Shown here: piece by piece, positions 1 to 8,713 of the stretch
How positions within the stretch are numbered: the stretch's first letter is position 1
Layout of the letters: each line of letters begins with the position of its first letter
Source: Acidobacteriota bacterium
Lineage (GTDB): Bacteria; Acidobacteriota; Terriglobia; Acidiferrales; UBA7541
Assembly: GCA_003140295.1 (NCBI GenBank)
Contig: PLJR01000350.1
Location: 10,245 to 46,915 of the forward strand
DNA: 36,671 nucleotides
Direction: 5' to 3'
Notes under the pieces: model-generated
Databases searched by the model: none
The model's input: the letters and a program-made list of their open reading frames with translations, nothing else
Told to the model about the DNA's origin: nothing
Position numbers and translations under genes: made by a program

Positions 1-2
1 CG

Positions 3-629
3 AACAACGCTCGCAAGGAATTCGATAAGGCCACCAGTGACGTCCGCAGCAATCACGTGGCTTCGGCAACACAACACCTGGAAAAAGCCCTCTCTATAGA
101 TGACAAGTACGCGGCTGCATGGAACCAGCTGGGGCTGATTTACACCTCCGGTCACCAGACGGATGAGGCAAGCAAAGCCTTTGCCAAAGCCATCGAAAGC
201 GACCCGAAATACATTCCCCCTTACATGGGTCTAGCCGCCCTGCAACTTCAAGATGGGCATTATGATGACGCCTTCGAGACCGCCGGAAAGGCGCTGGCGC
301 TTGACCCGCGTATCGGGCTGGCGAGTTTCATTCAGGCTGCGGCAAGTCTTCGGCTGAATCGGCTTGATGACGCCGAGAAGAGCGGGCGGAACGCCGAACA
401 GGGGCCGCACCAAAACTTCCCGCAAGTGCACGTGGTGCTCGCGCAAATCTTCGCCGAGAAACACGACGATGCAAATGCCGCTGCGGAGATGCGCGCCTAC
501 CTCAAGGAAGCGCCGCAAGGAAACTTCGCGGCTGAGATTAAGAAAACCCTGGACGACATCGACAGGTCCACCGCCACCGCCGGCGGCGCATCTACGGCAT
601 CGCCGGGGCCGCCACAAGTGGCACCATAA
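3..629 (+). CDS. TPR-repeat protein, 5' end outside window
   Basis: The reading frame is open to the left edge of the window, so this is the C-terminal part of a longer protein; the GTG at 57 is only the first start-like codon and is probably internal. About four tetratricopeptide repeats are visible, with the usual small/aromatic pattern (AAAWNQLGLIY, YIPPYMGLAALQL). They are followed by a low-complexity Ala/Ser/Pro tail (STATAGGASTASPGPP). TPR arrays are protein-protein interaction scaffolds. No enzymatic domain is seen in the visible part, and location and partners cannot be judged. The gene ends with TAA at 627-629 and converges on the efflux operon that ends at 702. I see no clear terminator in the 72-bp gap. 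Confidence 0.8.
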   Translation, partial: NNARKEFDKATSDVRSNHVASATQHLEKALSIDDKYAAAWNQLGLIYTSGHQTDEASKAFAKAIESDPKYIPPYMGLAALQLQDGHYDDAFETAGKALALDPRIGLASFIQAAASLRLNRLDDAEKSGRNAEQGPHQNFPQVHVVLAQIFAEKHDDANAAAEMRAYLKEAPQGNFAAEIKKTLDDIDRSTATAGGASTASPGPPQVAP

Positions 630-701
630 TCGGCGGCTCATTCCCGTCTAAATGAATTTTGTTCTTTCGTCCGTCTCGAAGCAGCGATGCGTAATTTCCG
701 T

Positions 702-2021
702 CTAGCGGACTGCTCCCATCGCATAATTGAGCACTGATAGACGAGTCTGGTAGTCATAAGTGGCTCCGGCGTTACCAATCTGAGCTTGCGTCAAATTCAG
801 CTGCGCCTGGCTTAATTCGACGATGGAGCTCAAGCCGAGATTGTAGCGCGCCTGGGCCAGATTAAGAGCCTGGGTAGCCTGGGCTAACAGCTCCTTCGTG
901 ACTGCAAGGCGCTCGAATGCGGAATTCGCGTTCAACCACGCCTGGCGGACGTCGCGCACGATCCTGTCCTGCAAATCGCGCAGATATTGCTGTTCGGCTT
1001 GGGCGCGATATTTGGCCTCCGATTCTCGCGCGCCAAACAAGTGCCCGTTAAAAATGGGGATATTTACGTTAAAACCAGCCGCTGCGTAGCGGCTGGCGAG
1101 GGTGTCCTGCCGGTAAGGCGTGAGCCCCGCGACTCCGACAGCGGAGATGGTCGGGAAAAACAGATCGCGCTCCGCCGTGGCATAGCTGTTTGCCGAATTC
1201 ACCTCGAGGCGCTCGCCAATCAGTTCGGGGCGGTCCTGCAGGGCCTGGGCGATAGATTGGGCAATACTTGGAAGACTGGAAGTTGGCAACGGTTCATCGG
1301 AAAGCGTAAAGGTGCGCTGGTCCGCGTAACCCAGGGCCGTCGTGAGTTCGGCGAAGGAAACCTGCAAATCATTTTGCGCCTGGATCAAGAGCAGCCGCGC
1401 TTGCGAAAGATCGACGTTTGCAAAGCTCACGTCCAGGTCTGACTTGAGCTGGTTCCGCGCCATCACGCCAATTTGATCGGCAACCAACTGGCGATCTTTA
1501 ACGGTTTCCTGCGCAACCTGAAGCACTGATTGCGCCCGCAAGACCGCAAAGTATGCCCCATCGACCGCCAGAATTACGGACGCGCGCGAAGTGACGACGT
1601 TTTCTTCCTGTGCCTGGGCGCGAAAAATTGAACTTTTCGCAAGCTCGTGGGTGCGGCCGAAATCGGTGACCAGTTGTCCAACGCTGATGCCGTTTGCATA
1701 ACGGTCGTAAATGATCGGATTGTTGAGGCCACCCGCGGTGACGCGGCTATTGTTTTCGGCGTCGACGCCAGTCAGGCTGCCGTTGGCGAGCGGATAATAG
1801 TTCGATTGGACCTCGCGAACCTGCTGCTTAGACGCGAAAGCCAAGTCCTGTGCCGCCTGAATTGCCGGATGATTCTGCACAGCAATTTGTTCCGCTTCTT
1901 GCAGGCTCAAGCTTTGGGAAGCTTGCGAAGTCTGCGGGACTTGTGGAACCTGTCCGCGGCATGCTTGGGAGATCAGCACACCGATGCCGAACAGAAGCAG
2001 CACCCCATATCGCTTTTTCAT
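702..2021 (-). CDS. TolC-family outer-membrane efflux channel
   Basis: Outer-membrane channel of a tripartite efflux pump (OEP/TolC family), 439 aa, about the usual length. I chose the ATG at 2021 (MKKRYGVLLLFGIGV) over longer starts. It gives a clean signal peptide, overlaps the TGA of the RND gene by 4 bp (ATGA), and has a GGAGGCGGAG Shine-Dalgarno region just upstream. The mature part shows the two repeated helical-hairpin halves typical of OEP proteins, each with the LxxAxxRYxxGxxxxxELxxAQ pattern; the second copy, near the C-terminus, reads LAQARYNLGLSSIVELSQAQ. The gene is last in a minus-strand operon with adaptor and pump, so it is the exit duct of that pump. The substrate is unknown. 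Confidence 0.92.
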   Translation of the reverse strand: MKKRYGVLLLFGIGVLISQACRGQVPQVPQTSQASQSLSLQEAEQIAVQNHPAIQAAQDLAFASKQQVREVQSNYYPLANGSLTGVDAENNSRVTAGGLNNPIIYDRYANGISVGQLVTDFGRTHELAKSSIFRAQAQEENVVTSRASVILAVDGAYFAVLRAQSVLQVAQETVKDRQLVADQIGVMARNQLKSDLDVSFANVDLSQARLLLIQAQNDLQVSFAELTTALGYADQRTFTLSDEPLPTSSLPSIAQSIAQALQDRPELIGERLEVNSANSYATAERDLFFPTISAVGVAGLTPYRQDTLASRYAAAGFNVNIPIFNGHLFGARESEAKYRAQAEQQYLRDLQDRIVRDVRQAWLNANSAFERLAVTKELLAQATQALNLAQARYNLGLSSIVELSQAQLNLTQAQIGNAGATYDYQTRLSVLNYAMGAVR

Positions 2022-5000
2022 CGGGTCAACTCCGCCTCCGCAGCAGCTTCTGGCAAGCCGCGATGCCCGTACGCCAGGAGATACGCGGCGGGCACCACAA
2101 AGATAGTCAAGGCTACTGATGCTGTTAAGCCGCCGATAATGACCCGGGCCAGCGGCGCATAGGCCTCGCTTCCGGTTTCCAGCTTCAAAGCCATGGGAAG
2201 CAGGCCGACGACGGTCGCGAGCGAAGTCATCAAGATGGGGCGCAATCGGATGCGGCAAGAGTGCGAGACGGCCTCGCGAAGTCCGCGGCCCTCGGCGCGC
2301 AGGCGATTCGCGAAATCCACGATCAAGATGCTGTTCGAGACCACCATCCCGACGAGCATTACTATGCCCATCAGCGACTGGACATTCAGGCTCGTGTCCG
2401 TAAACGCCAAAGTCAACATTACGCCGATCAAGCCCGTCGGAACGGCCAGCACGATCAAAAAGGGATCGATGAATGAAGAAAACTGCGCGACGAGAATCAG
2501 ATACACAAGCAGCACGGATAAAAGCAGGCCGAAGCCAAAGCTCCTAAAGGAAGATTGCATCGTCACGACCAGTCCGCGCACGTTGACTCGGATGTTTGGC
2601 GGCAGTTTCGTCTGGGCGACGATTTTGGAGATAGCAGCGTCAGGTTTGCCCAAGTCTTCTCCCGACGGGGCCACATACACATCGATGGTTCGTTGCAACT
2701 GGTAGTGATCCACCTCGGTGGGTGTGAGAATGGGAGTTACATCGGCAACCTGGTCAAGATAAGTGGGCAGCTTCAAACTTGGCGCGTGCAGTGGCATCGT
2801 TTTCAGGTCTTCCAGCGATTTGATCTGATTTTCGGGGTATTGCACGGTGACGAAATAATTGTTCCCGTTTTTCGGATCAACCCAATAACTCGGAGCAATC
2901 ATCGCGTTCGACGTGAGAGACGTAATGACGTTATCTATAACCTCCTGCGGAGTAAGGCGAAGCTGGCTGGTCCGCTCGCGGTTCACGTTGATTCTCAGTG
3001 ACGGATAATCCATGTCCTGAGGCGTATAAACATCCGCCACGCCAGGGAGCGATTTGATTTGCTCGGCCAGTTTTTGCGCTACGCCATTTGACGCCTGTAA
3101 ATCGACTCCGCTGACCTGCACGTCAATCGGTGCAGGCATGCCTTGATTTAATACGGCGTCCACGAGTCCACCGGATTGGAAATAGGTGCGCAGCTGCGGA
3201 AGCTCCGTTTCGATGCGCTTGCGAACCTCATCCATGTAGACATAGCTGCCGACCTGGTGATCTTCCTGCAAACCCACTTGAACGAATGCGGTGTGCATGC
3301 CGGAATTGGAGGTGAACAACGCGGAGAGATCGGACATGACCCCGATATTCGAGACCACGGTGTTCAATTCTTTCGGAGGAATTACCTGGCGAACGATGTC
3401 TTCCACGGCCTTGATGTAGCCCTCGGTCACCTCGATGCGGGTGCCCGTGGGGGCTTTAACGTTGATGACAAATTGGCCCGCGTCTGTTCGGGGGAAGAAC
3501 GAAAGGCCAATCAGTGGATAGAGAACGAAGCTGAGCAGGAAAATACCCGCAAACCCCAGGAGAACCGCTTTGGGACGGTCGAGAACCTTTTGCACCCACC
3601 GGTCGTAGCCTTCCAACATGCGTTCGAATGCGGCATTAAATCGGGAATGAAATTTCGCTCCCCAGGAAAGTTCCGCAGCGTCACGATGTCCGTGACCAGC
3701 GATTCCACGAAGAACCTTCGCGCAATACAGTGGCACTACGGAAATCGCCACAAAATAGGAGGCCAGCAGCGAGATCACGACGCCCAGGGCCAACGCGGTG
3801 AATAGATAGCGGCTGACTCCATACAACAGCGTTACGGGAAAGAATACGACTACCGTCACGAACGTGATTGCCAGCACCGCCAGCGACACTTCATTCGCCC
3901 CGCGCTCGGCAGCCAATGCTGGATCTTCCCCCAGCTCAACATGGCGGAAGATGTTCTCGAGAACCACCACGGAATTATCGATCAAACGCGAAAAGGCCAG
4001 AGCCAGGCCGCTGAGCACCATGCTATCGATGGATTTGTCGCCCGAATGAAGCAGGAAAAATGTGGCCATCACCGAAAGCGGGATGGAGAGAAACACGGCC
4101 GCCGTGGCGCGTGGACTTCCGAGAAAAACCAGAATCATCATTGCCGTAAGCAGCAAGCCGATTCCGCCTTCGCGCAGCACTGTGGAGATGGCCTGTTTCA
4201 CGAATAAAGACTGATCGAAGACTACGTTGGTCTTGAGTTGCGCGGGAATATCGCGCAGCGATTGGATCGCCTTTTCGATACCATTGACGACTTGGATCGT
4301 GTTGGTATCTCCGCCTTGCTTCAGAATCGGCACGTAAACCGACCGCTGATTGTTGACACGCACGATGTTGTATTGCAGAGCGGAGCCATCGACGGCTTTG
4401 CCCACGTCCGAAAGAAACACCGACCGCTCGCCCTCGGTTTTGAGCGGAATGTCGTTTAGCGCCTCGGCATTCGCCACCTGAGCGTTGGTGTAGATGTTGT
4501 AATCCATCGGACCAATACGCACATCGCCTGCGGGCAAGATCAGGTTCGAAGAATCCGTCGCGCGCACCACGTCCATCGGGCTCAACTCATGCGCCTGCAG
4601 CTTCAGCGGGTCCACGTAGACCATGATCTGGCGGTATTTCCCGCCATAGGGCGGCGGAACCGTCGCACCGGGAACGCCTGCAATTTGATTTCGAATCTGA
4701 TACTGCAGGTAATCGTGAAGCTGAGTTTCGTCTAATCCCTGCCCTTGGACAGTAAGCAGACAGACCGGCAGACTCGAAGCGTCGACCTTCATGACTACGG
4801 GCGGCAAAGTTCCTTGGGGCAAACGGCGCAAGTCGGCCATCGCCAGATTCGATATCTGCGTCACGTCCGCGTTCGCGTCTGTGCCCGGCTGAAAATAGAC
4901 CTTGATTAGGCTCACCCCGGTCATCGACCGCGATTCCATATGGTCCACGCCACCTGCCAGAGTGAAAAAACGCTCAAACGTGTCGGTAATGTCGGCCTCG

Positions 5001-5170
5001 ATCTGTTCCGGGGGCATACCACTGTAGAACGTAGCCACGAGCACCACCGGAATATCGATCGGCGGGAACATATCGACCGGCATCTGCACCAGGCTGGTGA
5101 GACCTAAAACGCAAACAAAAAGACAGATGACCACAATCAAATAGGGGTGGCGAATAGAAAATGAAGACAT
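2018..5170 (-). CDS. RND-family efflux pump inner-membrane subunit
   Basis: Proton-driven RND transporter (AcrB/ACR_tran superfamily), 1050 aa, full family length. It has the expected order: TM1, porter loop, TM2-6, TM7, second porter loop, TM8-12. The start at 5170 has an AGGAG box about 5 nt upstream. TM4 reads LIDNSVVVLEN, so the AcrB Asp pair becomes Asp398-Asn399. TM10 reads GMVVSNSILIVDF, so Ser945 occupies the place of the AcrB lysine. This is not the classic relay of drug pumps, but similar variants are known in other RND branches. The adaptor gene lies 30 bp upstream and the TolC-like gene overlaps by 4 bp downstream. Multidrug or lipid/aromatic export are both possible, and the sequence does not decide. 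Confidence 0.93.
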   Translation of the reverse strand: MSSFSIRHPYLIVVICLFVCVLGLTSLVQMPVDMFPPIDIPVVLVATFYSGMPPEQIEADITDTFERFFTLAGGVDHMESRSMTGVSLIKVYFQPGTDANADVTQISNLAMADLRRLPQGTLPPVVMKVDASSLPVCLLTVQGQGLDETQLHDYLQYQIRNQIAGVPGATVPPPYGGKYRQIMVYVDPLKLQAHELSPMDVVRATDSSNLILPAGDVRIGPMDYNIYTNAQVANAEALNDIPLKTEGERSVFLSDVGKAVDGSALQYNIVRVNNQRSVYVPILKQGGDTNTIQVVNGIEKAIQSLRDIPAQLKTNVVFDQSLFVKQAISTVLREGGIGLLLTAMMILVFLGSPRATAAVFLSIPLSVMATFFLLHSGDKSIDSMVLSGLALAFSRLIDNSVVVLENIFRHVELGEDPALAAERGANEVSLAVLAITFVTVVVFFPVTLLYGVSRYLFTALALGVVISLLASYFVAISVVPLYCAKVLRGIAGHGHRDAAELSWGAKFHSRFNAAFERMLEGYDRWVQKVLDRPKAVLLGFAGIFLLSFVLYPLIGLSFFPRTDAGQFVINVKAPTGTRIEVTEGYIKAVEDIVRQVIPPKELNTVVSNIGVMSDLSALFTSNSGMHTAFVQVGLQEDHQVGSYVYMDEVRKRIETELPQLRTYFQSGGLVDAVLNQGMPAPIDVQVSGVDLQASNGVAQKLAEQIKSLPGVADVYTPQDMDYPSLRINVNRERTSQLRLTPQEVIDNVITSLTSNAMIAPSYWVDPKNGNNYFVTVQYPENQIKSLEDLKTMPLHAPSLKLPTYLDQVADVTPILTPTEVDHYQLQRTIDVYVAPSGEDLGKPDAAISKIVAQTKLPPNIRVNVRGLVVTMQSSFRSFGFGLLLSVLLVYLILVAQFSSFIDPFLIVLAVPTGLIGVMLTLAFTDTSLNVQSLMGIVMLVGMVVSNSILIVDFANRLRAEGRGLREAVSHSCRIRLRPILMTSLATVVGLLPMALKLETGSEAYAPLARVIIGGLTASVALTIFVVPAAYLLAYGHRGLPEAAAEAELTR

Positions 5171-5200
5171 TAATACTCCTGCGCCATTTCTCTCGGATGG

Positions 5201-6403
5201 CTATTCCGATATATCCACGATTTTCGGTACCACGACCTGCCCGGCCTGGTACTGCCCTTGCTCGCCGAAAACGACCAGGTCGTTTTCTTTCAGGCCGGAA
5301 GTGATTTCCACTAGTGTCGCCGTTTGTGCGCCGAGGGTAACCGATTGCTTCTCGATCTTGTGATTGTTATCCACCACCAGCACGGATCCGGTACCTTCTC
5401 CAGAAGATTGGACCGCCTGTACAGGCACGGCAAGCACGTTCTGGGCGGTGTGCAATGGAATCCGCACCGATGCATACATCCCCGGTACGAGTTCATATTT
5501 CGGGTTCGGAACTTGGACTTCAGTGTGCATCGTGCGCGTCTGCGGATCAATTTGACCGGAAACGCGGACGATTTTCCCGGGGGAAGTCCGGTTAAGTGTC
5601 GACACTTGGACGGAAATAGACTCGCCAATATGAATGTCGGGAACGGCGCGCTCGGGAACCGGAATCACCAATCGCAGCAAATCGTTTTGTGAAAGCTTGC
5701 ACAGCGTTTGATCTTTGTTGCTGGAGGTTCCTGCCGGCAGCAACGCGCCGGTGTACGCGTCGATTTCAGTCACCACGCCGTCGAACGGGGCCGTAATGCG
5801 CGCATAATCGAACATCGCTCGATCTTTTTCGAGGGCTGCCTTGGCCCCCAGCAACGCTTGTTGGGCGGATGCCAGCGAATCCTTGGCGGCGGACATTCCG
5901 GCGCTGGCCTGTAAATCCTTGCCCTGTATGGTATCTAGATCCTGTTGGGCCACCAGGCCCGGCTGTGACTTCTGAACGTCCGCGAGCCTAGTGGAACTCA
6001 GGTGTGCGACCTTATACTCAGCTTCGGATCGGTTAATCTCTTCCTGTGCGCGTTGCACGTCGCTTTCGCCTTTGTGGACTGCAGCCTCATCCTGCTGGAG
6101 CTGCTGCTGGAGTTCGGGGACCTCGAGCACCGCCAGAAGCTGACCCTGCCGCACGTGCGTTCCCCAATCGACATATAGCTTCTGGATATAGCCGGAAACT
6201 TTCGCGTAAACGTTAATTTCCTGGAAGGGCTCAAGCTCCGAAGCGATCTCCAGTTGGCTCCCCAGATTTTGGCGGGTCACCTTAACGACCGCCACTGTCG
6301 GCGCCTCCGCGGCCGCGTCCACCTGATGCGCCTTTCCGCAGCCTCCCGCAAGCGCCGCACATATCGCTAACAGCAAGAACGCCGGACAAACTTTCCGCAT
6401 CAT
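5201..6403 (-). CDS. Efflux RND periplasmic adaptor lipoprotein (HlyD/MFP family)
   Basis: Membrane-fusion adaptor linking the RND pump to the outer-membrane channel, 400 aa. From the ATG at 6403 the protein begins MMRKVCPAFLLLAICAALAG and then Cys22, a good lipoprotein signal, so it is probably lipid-anchored in the inner membrane. After that come a barrel-sandwich half (VYAKVSGYIQKLYVDWGTHV), a long alpha-hairpin coiled coil rich in Gln/Ala/Glu, the second lipoyl half (APFDGVVTEIDAYTGALL) and a beta-barrel/membrane-proximal domain. An alternative ATG at 6469 overlaps the upstream TGA and has an AAAGGA box 6 nt before it. It would add 22 residues before the signal, so translation may start there by coupling. 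Second gene of the operon. Confidence 0.9.
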   Translation of the reverse strand: MMRKVCPAFLLLAICAALAGGCGKAHQVDAAAEAPTVAVVKVTRQNLGSQLEIASELEPFQEINVYAKVSGYIQKLYVDWGTHVRQGQLLAVLEVPELQQQLQQDEAAVHKGESDVQRAQEEINRSEAEYKVAHLSSTRLADVQKSQPGLVAQQDLDTIQGKDLQASAGMSAAKDSLASAQQALLGAKAALEKDRAMFDYARITAPFDGVVTEIDAYTGALLPAGTSSNKDQTLCKLSQNDLLRLVIPVPERAVPDIHIGESISVQVSTLNRTSPGKIVRVSGQIDPQTRTMHTEVQVPNPKYELVPGMYASVRIPLHTAQNVLAVPVQAVQSSGEGTGSVLVVDNNHKIEKQSVTLGAQTATLVEITSGLKENDLVVFGEQGQYQAGQVVVPKIVDISE

Positions 6404-6465
6404 GAAAGCACCCCGTCGATCGCGCGAAAATGTCGCACGACCGTCGCTTTGGTTCCGTTGTGTCG

Positions 6466-7161
6466 TCATTTCCAATCCTTTACGGCTTCGCGCAGCTTAT
6501 CCAGCGTGAAATCGGCGCTTTGGCACAGTGCGATGATTTGTTTCTCCTTGCGAATGATCTCCGCGGAGACGTCCGCGACCTTGTCCGCAATCTCGAGAGG
6601 CACCTTCAAGACGCCATGGGCGTCGCCATGTAGCAGGTCTCCGGGCAGCACTTTCATTCCTCCCACGGTGACGGCGCCTCCGAATTCGAACACATGGGCG
6701 TAGGCATGGGAGACCGAAACGTTCCCCGCGAACATCTGAAATCTGAGCGCGCGCGCCGCCTGGAGGTCCCGCACGGCCCCGTTGGTGACCACGGCGACGC
6801 AGCCCAGCGCATGCAGGATGTTTGCGTGAATTTCGCCTACCAGTGACCCGATCCCTGGAGTCGCATCCACATCTTCCAAAGCGACGACTCGCGGCGAGGG
6901 AATACTCAAAATGTGATTCCACCAATCGGTACGGTCATAATAATTGTGGCCTTCCATCGGTGGAGCCGACGTCCGGATTCGGGCTGTCGCCGCGTATCCG
7001 ACGGCGGGCGGAAAATCCGGAAAAATCGAATGCACGCTGGAATTGGTGAAACCCGTATTGCGCAAGCGCACGCCAAAGGACTCTACGGCATTCGCTACCG
7101 TGCACGAGTCCAAACGCGTTAGCCGCTCAAGTTCGACCGGCGAAAGGCGAGTTACGCTCAT
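6466..7161 (-). CDS. RraA-family protein (HMG/CHA aldolase-like)
   Basis: 231 aa, matching the RraA / 4-hydroxy-4-methyl-2-oxoglutarate aldolase fold family in length and motifs. VTNGAVRD carries the Arg131-Asp132 pair that in the aldolases binds substrate and divalent metal, and GDLLHGDAHGVLKVP matches the conserved C-terminal GDxxxGDxxGVxxxP segment. Family members are either class II pyruvate aldolases/oxaloacetate decarboxylases or RNase E inhibitors; the intact Arg-Asp favours the enzyme. The start at 7161 has GGAG 5 nt upstream. It is the first gene of the efflux operon and its TGA touches the alternative adaptor start. No signal peptide, so cytoplasmic. Its link to efflux is unexplained. 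Older annotations call such proteins 'dimethylmenaquinone methyltransferase', which I would not use. Confidence 0.85.
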   Translation of the reverse strand: MSVTRLSPVELERLTRLDSCTVANAVESFGVRLRNTGFTNSSVHSIFPDFPPAVGYAATARIRTSAPPMEGHNYYDRTDWWNHILSIPSPRVVALEDVDATPGIGSLVGEIHANILHALGCVAVVTNGAVRDLQAARALRFQMFAGNVSVSHAYAHVFEFGGAVTVGGMKVLPGDLLHGDAHGVLKVPLEIADKVADVSAEIIRKEKQIIALCQSADFTLDKLREAVKDWK

Positions 7162-7253
7162 ATAGCTCCGATGCTAAATGCACGCCCCAGACGGCGAACG
7201 GGCGCGCGTTTCAAAAAACTCACAAAATGACCGGGAAAAAGCCGCAGGTTCTG

Positions 7254-7592
7254 CTAGGTAAGTGAAGCGGGGGCAGATCGGTGTTGCAGCGCAACGATGA
7301 CGCTAATACTCGGGACCTCAGGCGCCAACTCAGGTTCCTGATGCCTCCAAATTTGTGGCTGGGGAGAAATAACCTTGTCGATAAGCCGGAGCGGGCACCG
7401 GTCAAGCAGCTCAGGCGAGTGCGCCACCCTCATCTTAACGGCGCCAGTGAGATAATGCCCTGCATCGGCCTGCGGCAAATACCAGCTATTCTTCGCAAGG
7501 GTAGAAAGAGAAGGCACCGTCAGGAGGAGGAAAAGAACCGCAACGCGCTTTAGCAAGTACGGCCGGCACTGGCGTTGCGCGGAATCAATCAT
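7254..7592 (-). CDS. Small secreted protein of unknown function
   Basis: A 112-aa reading frame that I do not recognise with certainty. It has a basic N-terminus followed by a hydrophobic stretch (VAVLFLLLTVPSLSTLA), which looks like a signal peptide or a single TM anchor. The mature part is compositionally normal, ends in a short beta-like segment (SISVIVALQHRSAP), and has no obvious catalytic or metal motif. No good Shine-Dalgarno precedes the ATG at 7592, which lowers confidence. It lies upstream of and in the same direction as the RraA-efflux operon, separated from it by about 90 bp. It may be a lineage-specific exported protein or a chance frame. Confidence 0.45.
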   Translation of the reverse strand: MIDSAQRQCRPYLLKRVAVLFLLLTVPSLSTLAKNSWYLPQADAGHYLTGAVKMRVAHSPELLDRCPLRLIDKVISPQPQIWRHQEPELAPEVPSISVIVALQHRSAPASLT

Positions 7593-8042
7593 GAATGTGA
7601 CATTTAACCACGACTGAATGAGTAAAACGGTTCCTCTCGCGATCTTCAGTGTACTCCGCGCATGATCTCAAATCAACACGCGCTTGGTGATCTGCCGCTG
7701 GCATAACTGCCCTGGTGCGAACGAATTGGGACTATGTATCTACGGGGCAAGAGAACGACGAGCCTGAGAAAGGAACTTTTCCTCACTGCGCACAACGGAT
7801 GAAGACGTTGTGGGGTTCTGCCGCCGCGCGTGCACATTTTCAGTATGATTCTTCTTCGTCAAACCGTTCCCTCACCACCTTCGGAATGGCTAAGCCATTC
7901 CACTTGATCGGTATTGGCGTATAACAGGGTGGTCAATGCTGATTTGGTGACAAGAATTTAAGGTTTGGTGGTTGAGCTTACTCTTCCCCGTATATATTGA
8001 CGGTGACCAGGAAATCGCCAAAACCGATTCGTGAGAACTAAA
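7593..8042. other. Intergenic stretch with one short perfect palindrome
   Basis: About 450 bp with no convincing gene; a 69-codon plus-strand frame at 7715-7924 has no family resemblance or ribosome site. The only structure seen is a palindrome at 7883-7901, GGAATGGC-TAA-GCCATTCC (8-bp arms, 3-nt loop), without a T-tract. It could be an operator for the small genes that start at 8043. Confidence 0.4.
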
Positions 8043-8240
8043 ATGAAACTCCAAAAGCCGCAATACGAGATTTTTGAACGATTACCCAATGGAGCAGTGC
8101 TGCGGGCTGTTGTTCCGGGATTGTTCGATGCGCAGCGCACGCTTTTCGAACTAGCGGAAAGAACGCCGAATGAGTGTTATGCAATATATCCTCCGACACA
8201 GGAAATCATAGCGCGTGTGAATTCTTCAGATGCTAGATAA
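8043..8240 (+). CDS. Conserved-looking small protein, 65 aa
   Basis: A short soluble protein beginning MKLQKPQYEIFERLPNG and containing a compact alpha/beta pattern (GAVLRAVVPGLFDAQRTLFEL, then YAIYPPTQEIIARV). The style matches small uncharacterised proteins I associate with acidobacterial genomes; no function is known to me. The ATG at 8043 is preferred over a GTG at 8031 because the core begins there; ribosome-site support is weak for either. Its last 11 bases overlap the next small gene (8230), which suggests the two are translated together. No signal peptide or TM segment, so probably cytoplasmic. Confidence 0.6.
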   Translation: MKLQKPQYEIFERLPNGAVLRAVVPGLFDAQRTLFELAERTPNECYAIYPPTQEIIARVNSSDAR

Positions 8241-8496
8241 AGGTTTCTGGGCGGACGTGGAAGTCGCTGGGGAACACTTGAGGCTCTTCTCCGAGCATAA
8301 CGCTCAGGGAATTCAATTCTCCGTTTATAATGTCAATTCCAAGAAGTGGATCGTTCCCTCCGAGGCGGTTGACGATATCGAGCAGGGAAAAGAAAAAGCA
8401 ACGGAATATGCCAGGTCTTACCTCCACTACTCTGGCCGTTCAGGACATCCGTCAGAATTACCGCCGTTGATCTGGAAAAGCGCGCGATCGCTGTAG
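8230..8496 (+). CDS. Small hypothetical protein, 88 aa
   Basis: The ATG lies inside the end of the preceding small gene (11-base overlap, different frame), typical of translational coupling. The protein starts MLDKGFWADVEVAGEHLRLF and has a central beta-rich part (GIQFSVYNVNSKKWIVP) and an acidic helix (AVDDIEQGKEKATEYARSYL). It lacks Cys pairs, a signal sequence and TM segments. I do not recognise a named family. The two overlapping genes could encode partners, but no toxin or antitoxin motif is visible, so I do not call a toxin-antitoxin pair. Confidence 0.6.
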   Translation: MLDKGFWADVEVAGEHLRLFSEHNAQGIQFSVYNVNSKKWIVPSEAVDDIEQGKEKATEYARSYLHYSGRSGHPSELPPLIWKSARSL

Positions 8497-8713
8497 TATT
8501 CGCTTCGGTCCAGCCCGCAAAAAGGGGCGATCAGCCGTGGCCGTGGCATGGACCGCAGCCTGCTTCCCCTGCGTGACCTTTCTTGAATTGATCCAAGCCT
8601 AGCAGTCCTCTCAGCGATGTGGGGCACTCGTTCCCTACGTAATCCCGCAGTCGGGTCCGGCTATTTCGTCCACCGCGCAGGTCATTACCGCAGCGACCAC
8701 CGTATAGCAGGAA

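Noticed and set aside
8043-8496. Toxin-antitoxin module
   Set aside because: Two small overlapping genes, but no known toxin catalytic motif and no antitoxin DNA-binding motif were seen in either product.
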